Of a stretch of DNA of 64,000 nt, positions 45,757 through 57,195 are shown one piece after another. Made by a program: the position numbers and the translations under genes. The first letter of the stretch is position 1, and the number at the start of each line of letters is the position of its first letter. The notes under the pieces were generated by a model. The model worked only from the letters and a program-made list of their open reading frames with translations, ran no database searches and was not told where the DNA came from. Origin of the DNA: Neurospora tetrasperma FGSC 2508 (Eukaryota; Ascomycota; Sordariomycetes; Sordariales; Sordariaceae); assembly GCF_000213175.1 (NCBI RefSeq), contig NW_009799099.1, forward strand, positions 764,416 to 828,415, written 5' to 3'.

Positions 45757-48050
45757 ATGCCCATAGAATGGGATGAGATGAGATGGGATGGGATGGGGTT
45801 GCCTGTGAAACCCGTGATAGGGTAACCAGGTGGTAAGAGATGGAGGAGAGACTGGTAAAAGCGGGATTGGGCAGTGAGCCGGCTTAGACACTGGAGAAAA
45901 CGAACAAAAAAACAGAAGAAAATCTTGTGATACCCCTCATCCCTCATCCCGAAGCTTCCCGCGAGGTCTCTTGGTATTGAATGGTCACGAGATGCCGATG
46001 ATCGTACGAGATGCCTACCGATATTATGTTTCTCTGTTCCTGGCAAGCCCCGCCCAGGGCCCACCATTTCAAAAGAAGGGATAACTAACTCCCGCTTCCA
46101 CAAACTTGTTCAAGTTTCAAGGCGCAAATCCACGCCGTATCCTTCCGCGGCTCCATCTGCGTTTGTCGTCCGGGTGCATCCGTGTCCCGCGCTTAACGGG
46201 TTCGCGATCGGCTGACGTGTGGAGCTCCCCCGACGACATGGCGGCTCGGCGGGTACTGGACGGGCTCCGCTTCGGGGACCGGATGTGGTCGGTTGCCGCG
46301 TTACGGGGCTCCGCTCGATCCGGGAAGAGCCGAGAAATCTCACGATGGCTTCATTCCGTAGTTTTCCGGTCCTGGTCTCACAAGTTGGGAAATCTAAAGT
46401 GCTGGACTTGAACTCGGATCAAAGTTTCGTGGCACGTACATAGCATCTCGACTCGGATCCCAGCCAGGCCCGGGCCGGAATATGGCAGCGATGAAGTAGC
46501 CGAATCAAGGACCTTTGCAGCTGTCATTCCTTGTGCTCGTTCGTTGTCAGATGCCAAACGGCACCAAGCGCGGAAAGTGTATGTATCCGCCTACTTTGCA
46601 ATCCGCCGTACTTATTTCGGGAAATTTCGCAACCGTCCCCCGGAGACAATCTGGGTTAGGTTTTCGTCATTTCCCATTCCCATGGTTAGGTAGCTACGTA
46701 GGGACCGCCCGCCGGCGCCATCCGGGAAAAACAAACAAACATCCAGACCCCGGGAGACAAGTTATTCCTGCCAGTATGGAGAATTCCCGCCTGTCAGCGC
46801 TGGTCAGCTGAAAGCAGTCTCGCCTTCTCCCCAAGTTCAACCCAAACCCAAACCCAGGAACAGAAAACAGCGTCGGGTCAAACAACACACAACAATCCAG
46901 GCACTTCCATTTCAGAACCATTCATTCATAACCCAACCGCACCAATCACCACCCCTGCTGTCCACTCCCTTGGCATTTTTCCCATCCAAAACGGCCAGAC
47001 AACGCCATCCTTCAGCAGCGCCCCCACTCCCCTTTTGGTAAATTGCCCAATCACATCTCGACCAAGGCAAGTCGGACTCCCCCGATCACACCACGACCAG
47101 CCGAGACTCAGCACCAAATCGTGCCATTTCCCTTGTTGTATCGTTCACTCCTTTCACTCCCCCATTTTCTTGCTGCAAAAGGGCCTGAAAGCCTGGATCC
47201 TTTCCTTCAGCAGTCTGCCAGTCACATGGGAAGAATCCGGGGGGAGGGGGCAATTACACCTCATCTGATTGGTTCATCATCCCCAATACATAACTCGTAG
47301 GGCTGAGTAGCTGAGTAGCTGAGGAGAGGAGGAGAACAGGAGAACAGGGGAACAGGGGAGCAGGGGCGATGCTTGGCATCTGGTGTTTTAGAATGTCTGT
47401 GGTATGATTTGGGCCGTTCGCTTCTCCCATCTGGACTGATTGCGAATGAAGGGTTGGGGAGGGTTATACGTGTGGACGAACAGAAGTCGGAGGATGGTGG
47501 TGAGATTCTGGATGGAGGATCTGCCCATCATGAGACGGTTTTGGGTGAGATGATGACTTGCACGCAAGGCCCAATTCCCTTTGGTGCCGTCTAGTTGGGA
47601 ACTGGACCCATCTCTTTGGGATTTTGCCGGAATTTGGAGAGTTGGGAAGTTGGGAAGTTCGGGAAAGATCGCGATGCGGGAAAATCTTTTTGGTGTTTGG
47701 AAGGAATTAGACGGAAAGTAAGCAAGAGGATGATGGAAAGTTTGGTTATTATAAGATGATCGTGTCCGACGATGGTTGTGATACCCTTTTTGTTTCTTCT
47801 ATCATCAGCATCAAGCATCAGTATCAGCATCAGCATCGATATCAAAGAAGCAATAGATCCTAGATCTTAGATCTCATACATTCTTCCTCACCACTACCAC
47901 CCAAACATCATCCACTCAACTTACACTCCTCCTTGACCAATCACCACATCGGTATCGCACCACGAACCACAACTCTCACACTCCAAACCTTTCGAGTAAC
48001 ATCACACAAACACACCACAACAACAACAACAACACCAAGTCATAATCAAA
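45757..48050. other. Intergenic region with GC-rich CGG/CCG patch
   Basis: No gene is supported. GATGGGATG-type repeats follow the stop at 45769-45800. A GC-rich patch at about 46110-46340 carries many CGG/CCG triplets, including CGGGGCTCCG at about 46305. AAC/ACA-rich sequence from 47880 to 48050, with CAACAACAACAACAAC, is the leader of the next gene. Confidence 0.5.
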
Positions 48051-48416
48051 ATGGTCTCCCCCATCCTCGCCCGCTCCGCCTTCCGCGCTGCCACTCAGGC
48101 CACTTCTCGCAACGCCGCCGTCAAAGGCACCCGCCAGTTCTCCGTCATCCAATCCATGCGCCAATGGGCTCGCCGCATGGAGTTGCACACCCCCTACGAG
48201 CGCATCCCCACTGAGACGGGCGCTGCTGGTGCCGACTGGGGTGCTTCGTTCAAGAAACTCGCTGGTCAAGCTGCTGTGTAAGTTCCAACTTCATCTACTC
48301 TCAAGTGATTCTGAGGGATGAATGAAACTGATTGAAAGGATAGCTACCCCCTCGTCGCTGGTACCCTCCTCGGTTGGCCTTTGATTGCCAAGACGATGCT
48401 TGATGGTCGTATCTAA
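48051..48416 (+). CDS. Small mitochondrial inner-membrane-type protein, 99 aa
   Basis: Two exons, 48051-48277 and 48344-48416, join in frame (GTAAGT donor, ACTGATT branch region, ATAG acceptor) to 99 aa. The first 30 residues (MVSPILARSAFRAATQATSRNAAVKGTRQFS) are basic and acid-free, a clear mitochondrial presequence with an RQFS-type processing site. Residues 32-60 are charged (SMRQWARRMELHTPYERIPTETG). The C-terminal AAVYPLVAGTLLGWPLIAKTML is one membrane span ending in DGRI, a layout common to supernumerary subunits of respiratory complexes or ATP synthase. I cannot assign it to one complex. The long CA-rich leader suggests good expression. Confidence 0.7.
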
Positions 48417-50068
48417 CAACAAAAGATACGCTCCTATATAAGCTTCACTAGTTACACTGCACATACTTTTTGCATTTTCCTTTTTGCTTCACTTTTGTAC
48501 CATTTGGCGGTTGGATTTCTCTCTCTTGTTTTCAGGAAGGATGGCGTTCAGGAGGAGGAGGAAGGAGGCAGGCAGGCAGGCATAATTTGGCATTTCAAAA
48601 TACCAACGGGCAGAGCAGCTTTACCTCAATTTGTTGGTTGAAAGGACGGATTGTGAGCCTACATTACCTGTTCTACTAGATAAAAGAGGTTTATATAAAC
48701 CAGTGCGGTAAAGGACATAAGATTCAAGATTTAATACTGAGAAACCTTTTGCCTTCCACTAGCTAGGTATAGTGTACTTATGGTTTTCAACTGGGACTTG
48801 GGGTCGAGACTTCGCACTTGGACTTTGCCTTTATCATTGCTGCATTGCTTCCTTGATCGATGTATCCGGGAGGAAGAAGCTCGAGCCTTGATCAACCTTG
48901 CTTCCTTCCTATCACAGGTTCGGAAAAGGTGACTGAGTGTACTTAGGTACTACCTGTTCACCGACAACAGTTTTCTCTTCAAAACAACTTAGTTCGTGAA
49001 GTCCGAGTCCGGATCGAGAAAAAGAACAAGAGCAATCAACTTTCCGTAAAATCTGTACGAGGAATTTTGCCCGAATTTCTTCTTGTTGGTAGAGCCTTCC
49101 ACAAATAGTACTGAGTGAAGTACCATGTCTGCTCTAGTAAGGCGGCAAAAAAAGGCCATGTTGGGAGGGATATTGGATGAGTAGTATTGCCACAAAGGGA
49201 ATCGGTATCAACCATGCACCACCTCAACCCAGTCCAGAAAAAAAAAGGAAGGACGGGGGGGAGGAGGTCGGATGGAAATGGGGAAAAGGATTGTTACCTG
49301 CTCGAAATTCGGAGTGAACCCATGTGCTCCCGAGTTATAAGCTACAGGGCAGCGGATAATAAGACCACTACACCTGCAACCCATATAGGAGCCCATGAGT
49401 TCCTCGGAGGGAAGGAGCGGGAAGGTTGGTATATGTACCTCGTATCTCGGTGCGCAACTGGTTGGTTCATGCATTACAGGGCACTACCGATATCAGTAGC
49501 AGTATCAGTATTTGCCTGGTGAGATGGAACAGGCTTCATGACAAAAATTTCCTTCTTTGAAGAGTAGGCACGGGGAAAGCAGCACATCTCGTTCTGAGGG
49601 TTGGTTGAAGAGGTCAGGGCAGGTTGAAGTTCCTTCTACATTGGTGATTGCTATCGATCATGGATGTTACAGATTGAGGTACCGACATTGTCGCACGTTA
49701 TGGTAATGGATATTAAACCATGTAGTCTCAACTGTCTCATGAAAAGATGCGCCTTCGAAGTTATTCCGAGTTGAGTCGTCATTATTTTACAATCCCAAGA
49801 TGCCACAAAGCATTGATCCTCTCACAGAGGGTCGCCTCAGAAAATATATCATTCCGCAGACCGGAGTGCCTCTTATAGGCCCCACTACTCTTGTCCCCGA
49901 AGATCCGTGAGAGAGAAGACGAGCCATCCATAAATTCTGCGAGTGATGTTCGCCCGCCCCCAAAAAACGCCATGAACGCCTTACACAACCATACCAAAGA
50001 GCTGCTCATCCGAAGTAGAGACTGTATCCATAGACCTCTTTCCTGCCAATACCATCCTTTCCCTCCGT
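48417..50068. other. Convergent spacer
   Basis: No gene is seen between the 99-aa protein gene and rad52, which face each other. AGGAGGAGGAAGGAGGCAGGCAGGCAGGC lies at about 48551-48579 and a TATCAGTAGCAGTATCAG short repeat near 49490. The open frame at 49187-49522 lacks support. Confidence 0.5.
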
Positions 50069-52007
50069 CTAAGCCAGCCTCTGCCTCTTAACCTCCGGCC
50101 CACTAGTAGCGGTCCCCGCTGCGGTAGCATTCGACGCATTAGCCGACATGTCAGTCAACGGTACTCTCCCACCATTACCAGCAGAAGGAGCTGCATTACC
50201 TCCCGTCGCCGACCCTGCTGTTGTATTCGCCGCTGTCGTTGTCGTCGCCGCACTATCACCATTACCGTCCTTGGTCTGACCTGCACCCCCTCCCATAACA
50301 GTAGCAGGCCTCTTCATTGTCAACGGCCGATACTGGCCTCTGTTGGTACTGGGACTGCTAGAGAAACCGCTCATGCCTGGCGCGCCAATCCGCCTTGTAT
50401 GATCAAGTTGAGGGTTGACGACGTTGGGCTTGCCCATATTTCCGGCATTACCACCCATCGGTGGCCCGCCTCGGGATAAGCTTCCCGATGCTGAGCGTGC
50501 CTCGTTCATCGTGACTGGTCGTGATGCCGCATGAGCTCCCGCAGGTCTTGAAAACGATGTGCTTGGTTCAGCTTCTGTCTCGGTTGTCTTGGCTGGAGGG
50601 ACGTGCTGACCGTTTCTGGCTAATGGTTTAGACTTGGTGTGATCGATGCCAGGCGTCTTGCGGATGGACGGGCTTTCGGCGTGAGGGTTGAATGCCAGAC
50701 CTGGTTTCGGCGCGACTTGGCCACTAGCCAATGCCTCCTCCGGAAGTTGAGTCACAGCTTTAGCGGAAAAGAAGCCTACAGTTTCTGGCGCGGGAGCTGC
50801 AGCTGCACCTGCTTGGGGAGCAGGGGCGGCAGGAGCAGGCTTCTGTGGTGTTGTGTAGTTCTGAGGGTTGTTGGAAGTGTTTGCGTTGCTGGAATTATTG
50901 ACCGGTTGACCCATAGGACGACTTTGGTTGCTGTTAAACTGTTGCTGTGGAGGCCGACTTTGGGCCCTCGCCGTGAACTGGTTGGAAGTCTGTGGTTGCT
51001 GCCGGGTGTTCAAGCTGCCTGTTGACCCTGATCGCGTCAGAGGTCGAGACTGTTGTGCTTGTGGGTTAAGATTGGTCAGTTGCTGATGTACAGGCTTGTC
51101 GTTCAAGCTGTTGTGCACGGATTGTGGTAGCACGACTTCATCCGGATGGCCCTCATCGGCCATGTTGAAGTCCGCCTCATCGAGTTCTAGCCATCATCAG
51201 CCAAGCCCACCAAAAAGTAGTGCACAAGTGGCCTTACCTCCGAGCAAATCCTCAAAAGACTCCTCGTTTCCCAAGGCTGGTGGACGAGCGCCAGCCCCAA
51301 TTGAGACAACCTTCATGACATCTGCCTCAACCGGCTCCTTCTTGACGAAATCTGAGTGCCGATGTAGGTTATCCTCCGCAAACTTGGTTGGCTCGACCTT
51401 CATCTTGGTGACCTTGGCCAAGTATTGCTTGTCGTAAATACAGTTTCCTAGCACATTGCCAAATTGGCGCAGCGCGCGCTTCAATGCATCCGTCGTGGCT
51501 TCCTTCTTGGCCTTCTCAAAAGCAGCCGCCTTGCCCTTGCAGTTCTCGATATGGCCGTAGCCAAGATCCTCGTGATACGTCCCGTCGCGTAGGGTGACTC
51601 GCATTATAACCGAAATGCCCATGTTGATTTTCAGCGTTTGAGGATGCTCATCGACAAAATCAACTTGAATATTCTGGATGCTGGAGGACCAGCCGTTGAA
51701 GCCGAAGACCTCGTTCGCAAGTTGGATACATTTTTCTGACGAAATGTAGTGGACTTTTTGGCCTGATGGGCCGGCGCGGCTCGACAGGTACTCGGGTCCT
51801 AGTTGTTTCTCGAGACGGCTCTGTAGTGTGGCAATCTCTTGGGCTGTGTATTCGCTGATTCGCCGTTGTGGCTCCTCGAATGGGTTAGTGATGGATTTGT
51901 GTTGGTCGCCGACTCTGTTAAAGTGTTAATGAGGGTCTCGGTTGCTGGAAGGCCGCGGGAGACGCGGTTGACACAGGTCGATAGCAGAGGTAAACATACG
52001 CAGGCAT
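50069..52007 (-). CDS. rad52: Recombination protein Rad52
   Basis: Rad52 anneals single strands and loads Rad51 in homologous recombination. Three minus-strand exons, 52007-52000, 51914-51238 and 51186-50069, join in frame to 600 aa. The first exon is only 8 nt (ATG CCT GC), joined by GTATGT...ACAG to give MPAVGDQHKSITNPFEE. The annealing domain, about residues 20-200, is clear: EIATLQSRLEKQLGPEYLSSR, VFGFNGWSSSIQN, DLGYGHIENCKGKAAAFEKAKKEATTDALKRALRQFGNVLGNC. The C-terminal two thirds are disordered, rich in Gln, Pro, Asn and Ser, with SRPLTRSGSTGS and a basic end KRQRLA that may be a nuclear signal. The intron between 51187 and 51237 is supported by phase and by the acidic EESFEDLLGELDEADFNMADE crossing it. 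Neurospora calls its Rad52 homologue MUS-11. Confidence 0.95.
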
Positions 52008-53210
52008 CTTGTCTAGCAGAGCAGCCTCAAGGCTGGTGGTTTGCGAGTCGTTCGCAGTGGGATCCCAGCAGGAGGGAATGGAATTGACGTGTTGAAGGGA
52101 GAAAGCTTTGAAAATTTGCGACTTTCCCAAAGCAAACGTCGCAAAGCATGCAGAGATGGATCAAGGCAAGAACGACAAGACGCGCTGTGTAGATTGGGCA
52201 GGCGCGCTCAGAGTGCGTTATCACGTGGGGGCGCTAGTGGCGTCTGCCTAACACCCGCCCCTGACCGGTGGGGCTTTAGGTGGTGACCTTACCAACTTTT
52301 AGGCCTTTCCGTCTCTTGTCATCCCGTCACACAGTCGGAGGGAACTCCACTTCAGTTGTCCTTCACGTTCCGTCCAGCTTAGTCATGCCTCCATATCTAT
52401 TCATTCCATGATGGCCACTCCATATCTCAACTCATTGTACGTGGTTCTAAAGGGAGCCGCCACTGTCCGTGTAGGAGCAAATATGCAAGGGGCTTCATTA
52501 CGAGAGGCAGCGGTGATCATCTGGATTATGCGTTTGGACTCCCGTCATTATCCGGACACTTCAACTTCATCGCTGGAAACGGCTTGCTTGGATCACAGAA
52601 TCAATTAAGATGCAAGGCGAGTTTGATTGATCCCAACAAACCGCTAAATTCACCTCGGGATACACCCAATGAACCCGGGACATGTTACGGGTGTACGGGT
52701 ATCTACACCAAGTCACCCGCCAGGCACACTGTGTTATCCGAGACTCCGTTTTGCCAATTGCGTGGCTATGGTGGAATGAATATGGTAGTGATGGTTGGTT
52801 ACACCCATGCTCCAAACTTCCGACCTCGGCAAGAATATGCTAAAGATTGCGTACATGCAAGTGACGAACAAGTCGTTCCCCTAGAACGAGAGACAGCCGG
52901 TAGGAAAGAGGTATCTTGTGCCAGTGAGATGTGGCCAGAAAGACAACAATGAAGGCAAGAAACAACAGCATTCAGGAAGCCAACACGCCAACGCCTTGAA
53001 AACAATGATCCCCGCAAGTAACCCACGCCTGTCTATGTCATCCTTCCCCATTCGCCCCAAACAATGCCCTGAATGTTGAAAAAGTGAACGACAAAAGAAA
53101 CCATGATGCAATCGACCTTAATGTCCGCTTTGCTTATCCTCCCAGTCCAATGAGTATCCGTATAAATTCCAAAGTCATGGCGCACTTGTATGTTCATGCC
53201 GTCGCCTGTT
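52008..53210. other. Spacer between rad52 and sts1
   Basis: No gene is supported. The left end is the rad52 promoter, with CGCGCTCAGAGTGCG near 52203 and no clear TATA box. The right end should contain the 3' UTR of sts1. Short open frames 52408-52608 and 52584-52952 lack domains. Confidence 0.5.
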
Positions 53211-54032
53211 CTAGAAGGGACCAACTTGGACAGGTGCGCCATATGTGCCGTTGATGAGCTGGTTGAGTATCGAGTTGGGGTCCGAAGAAGAACCCTGCCC
53301 ATGGGCATTCGAGTTCGCGCCGACCCATCCAACCTCGTTGACCATTGCGTTCATGGCCTGCTCTAGCTTTCCTCCGGACTGCTGGTTGTGCTTAGCCAGG
53401 ACCTGATCCCACTTTCCGTTGTGCAGGTGGAAGCCTCCTCCGCGCTTGGCCGCTTCCGTGATCACCAACGCCCACGCTCTGGATATCTCGTCGTACGCTC
53501 CGTCCTTGTGGTGGCGATACTGCTGGCTGTCAAAATCGGGTAGGTCATGAATGATCTTGGTTGCATGGTTCAGGTACTCCAACGATACGGTCGTCTGCTG
53601 CTCAACCGGCGGCAGGAACTGGGGGGTGAAGTCGCCGAGAGCATCCACCAACGCCATGAGCGGCTGCTTGACTCGGAAGTAGGTGTATTCGGAACTCGAG
53701 TTGCCGAAAGGAATGGCGGCCCGTAGCTTGTCCTGGTATTCGCCCAAAACCTCGAGGGCTCCGTTGACTGACGGCCGCGGTGCAGAAACCATCACCTCAT
53801 GTCCAATGCCCGGATGACGCTCGCAAATCGTCTGGAGGACAGCTCGCAACTGTGACTTGTCGAGAGTTTCGAGAAGGCGAGGAAGAGGCAGCGGACGTCC
53901 TGCAAGTTCGATTCCAGCCCTGACCTTCTTGGATGGCCTCGAGAGCTGCCGCGAGTTGATTGCGGGCGAGCCGGTCGGCGATATCGACATTTCGTTGTCA
54001 TCGTCATCGGCTTTTCTTTTCCTGGACGCCAT
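53211..54032 (-). CDS. sts1: Nuclear proteasome tethering factor Sts1/Cut8
   Basis: Sts1 (Cut8 in fission yeast) anchors the 26S proteasome in or at the nucleus. One exon of 273 aa from the ATG at 54032. The Lys/Arg-rich start (MASRKRKADDDDNEMS) is a nuclear localisation signal and a possible polyubiquitin site. A KKVRAGIELAGRPLPLPRLLETLDKSQLRAVLQTICERHPGIG block starts the Cut8 fold. The six-helix-type domain continues with SSSEYTYFRVKQPLMALVDALGDFTPQF, EYLNHATKIIHDLPDF and DEISRAWALVITEAAKRGGGFHLHNGKWDQVLAKHNQ. The C-terminus is flexible. Length suits the family in filamentous fungi. It has the same strand as rad52, but 1.2 kb separates them, so co-transcription is not suggested. Confidence 0.93.
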   Translation of the reverse strand: MASRKRKADDDDNEMSISPTGSPAINSRQLSRPSKKVRAGIELAGRPLPLPRLLETLDKSQLRAVLQTICERHPGIGHEVMVSAPRPSVNGALEVLGEYQDKLRAAIPFGNSSSEYTYFRVKQPLMALVDALGDFTPQFLPPVEQQTTVSLEYLNHATKIIHDLPDFDSQQYRHHKDGAYDEISRAWALVITEAAKRGGGFHLHNGKWDQVLAKHNQQSGGKLEQAMNAMVNEVGWVGANSNAHGQGSSSDPNSILNQLINGTYGAPVQVGPF

Positions 54033-57000
54033 GGTGTGTTGCGACACTGGCAAAAAGATGTTAGTAAGCCTGTAGTAAATTTCAAATTTTGTACCAGCGG
54101 TGCTGGATGCACGCTGGGATACAATGACAAATAAGCAGCAACAACCTACTTATTCTAGGCGGCGAGCGGCGAGAGGGTTCGTGTTGATGAGGGAAGAAGG
54201 GCGGCTGCGGCGATAGGAGCACGTTCATTGTGGGATTGAAAACAATGCTCGGTTTGGCGGTATAGCGTTGCGTGGCGCTGCCGACGCAAATAGGAGAACG
54301 ACGACGATGCGGATGGATGACGGGTCGACGGCGGTGGAAGAAGCCAGGCGATCTGAGGCTGAAAAAAGTGAGAGGGAGCAGGCGGCGTCAGACCGCTCGC
54401 TTTTATTTTAATTTTTTGAGTTGCAAGTGTTGCGAGTCGCAACGAAGAATTGCGAGTCAAGGAAGAGAAGAAAGACTAGTAGAAATGAAAGGAAGGGTGG
54501 AAGCAGGTCAAGGGAAGCGCAGAATGGCGAGTGAGAAGAACTGAATGGAGCGAACTCTTGCGAATGGCAGGCAGGGCCCGCGCAGTCAGACTAGTAAGTC
54601 CTTGGACTGCTTTTCCAGTTCACAGTGCGATGCCAATGGCTGGTGGGGATTTTTTTTTTTTCACTTGGACGTTCTTGGCTCTGAAGAAGCGACCGAAAGT
54701 GAGGAACCTTTTTCTCCCTCTGCACCAAACCTAACGTTGCACGGATTTGCGACGGGATTGCGACGAATGAAGGACTGTGAGTGTGAGGAGGAATGCGCAG
54801 AGGGAAAAGGTGCTCCCTCTCAATGCAGCCAGCGGAGAAGCCAAAAGCGACCAACCAAGGCCAACAACAAAAGCGCATCCGCTTGACCTTCGCTTGAGCC
54901 TCCCAGTGGCTCATTCCCTGGTTCTCACTGGCGTCCCGGTCCTGGCAAGCAGTGGTGATGAGTGACCAGTCAGCGTGTGATGTGTGTGGTGTCCAGGTGG
55001 TGTCCTGCGGAGGCCAGTGTCTGCCAGCGGAAACAACGGTTGGCTGGGCCTCTTCAAGGTCTGAGCAGCTTTTACGCCGATTGGTGATGTCGGGACTGTC
55101 AACCAGTGGTGTGTATCGGAAGGGAGGAGCAGCACCAGCACCAGCACCACCAGCAAGCAAGCAGCGACCCTTTGCATTTGCAAGGAACTTTTACCTAGCA
55201 AGGGCGGCGACGGGCAAAACAAAAAGAGTGGATGTCGATTTTCATGGAACGCCCGGTCCACTCACCACAGCTGGCCCAGGGCCCGTTTTGTCGAGGGAGT
55301 CCATGTGGCCAACATGGTGGCTAACCGGGAGAGGCTATTAGCTGTTTGGTCCTTGGCTATACTAACCGCATCAAGTACTAGTCCCCTGACAAAACCGATT
55401 GTGGTTGGTACTTCGCAGACCCCTACCAGAATGTTTAAGTGCATGCATGCATCAAACTCCGAGACGACGAACCATTTGAAAGATCTCAAGCGGTCAAGAC
55501 AAGCCGGCCTGCAAGCCCAAGCAATGAGGCGTTGCTATGTATGTAGTAAGAGAGAAGCTCCAGAGCCTGTTCAGACTAGCTGCCAATGAATTCTTGCTTG
55601 TGAGGACATTTCCGAGGCCAAAAAAAAGTAGTGTACACGTACGACGTGGACCGGTGGAGTCTTTGAGGACCTTTTGTCGGTTTTTTTTTTCTTCTTTTCA
55701 AGGCCGCCAGATCTCGCCAAGCCCTATCGGTGGTTCTCGGCACGTGAGGCCCCAAAAAGATGGTTTCGGGTACCAATTACCTCCACTTTTCCGGTCATCA
55801 AACGCAAAACGATGAGACTTTGTTAAGCGACCGCGACAGGCCGTCAACGGTATGTAGTGTACAGCGCTACCAACCACTGTACCGTCAGCACCAAGGACCT
55901 TGGAAAAACCATTGTTGGCTTTTCCGCATCCTCTCGGCCTGCAGTGGGTGTTTTAGACAGGCGTTTGCCAACGCTGCCTCTGTTCCTGGCCCTTGCGCTT
56001 GGCGAGATGATGGACCGACATTGAGGCCGCGTGGCCCACCTGCCCACCCGATCAGCTCCCTTGACGATTCGCTCGATCCGGATCAAAGCTTCGGGGGGTT
56101 GATTCGAGCAACGTCAGCAACACGCTCATGTCGTTTCCGTTTCGATTCTGCGGGACTTTAATGGCCATCACTCTGGAACAACTTCCGAAGGATCTGATAT
56201 CCTTTCATTGGGAGTGACTGGCCTAGAGTTGAATGGGGCTTATGCTTCCTATCGGGAGTAACTGTCCAGCTTTGTATAGCTCAGGGTCGCTATACGGGCT
56301 AAGAGACTCCCTGAAAAGTAATTTGTCCAACCGTCTTCCAAGAACCCAACGAGTACACTGCTCAGTATGGACGAGTTTGGCAGACGTGTCTACATACTAG
56401 GTACACTACAATACACCGTGAGCTATTATTCATGGCAAGGGACATCCTGGCAATGATGAAGTGGGAGAGGGGCCAAGTCAGCATATTGGCATCATCGACT
56501 TGTGCTCGTGGCTACATTTGGCTCATTGCGTGGTGCTGTGGGCTGTCATTGTCGGGGAAATATTCCATCCATTTGCGACCAATGTACAAAAGTACGTGTA
56601 CTGTACCATACTCCAGTTGATGAGTACCAATATTCTGCACGCTGGTCTCGTACCTACCTTGCCCACCTAAGTACGGCTGCACTTCAAGGCCTGTCATCGG
56701 AGCAAGACACGTTTGACACCCAAAGATCGGGCCCATGGACATCGCATTAAAAAGGGGCAATCAAGCAAAGCGCAAGTCCCATCATGAAATGACGGCGGGA
56801 GATCTGAAAAGATGGCGGCTCTTGCAAATTTGGCACGAGATTCAGAGGGGTATGAGTGGAGAACCCGAAAGTGGAGGTTGAAGGTAGGTCCCGCCCGCTC
56901 CCCCGCATTTTGCGCGATGGAGACCCGACCAAGCTCCAAAAAACAAGAAAGCGGACCCGCAACTGGAGCGAGAAACAGTGACCCCTTCCTTATCGCTTCG

Positions 57001-57195
57001 CTTATCGCAAAGTAAATTTTCGAAAATCTTGTGCTGCCAGCAATTGGGGAATCTCAGCGTCAATGCGCGGCTGTCCCCCTTCTATAGACATTGCAAATTT
57101 GAGGAATCAACAACTCTGATTTTGTTGCTATTTCCAATATTTTTTTTCTCTTGCCTATTGATACTATCTCGGCCGATACGCTAAAGCCAGCCAGA
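54033..57195. other. Intergenic region
   Basis: About 3.2 kb without a supported gene. Poly-T runs sit at 54650-54661 and 55681-55691, and an AGCACCAGCACCAGCACCACCAGCA run at about 55129-55153. ORFs on both strands, such as 54591-55160 and 55760-56161, have no domains. The last 150 bases are AT-rich, lead to the next gene and have TTTTTTTCTCTTGCC before the start. Confidence 0.5.
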
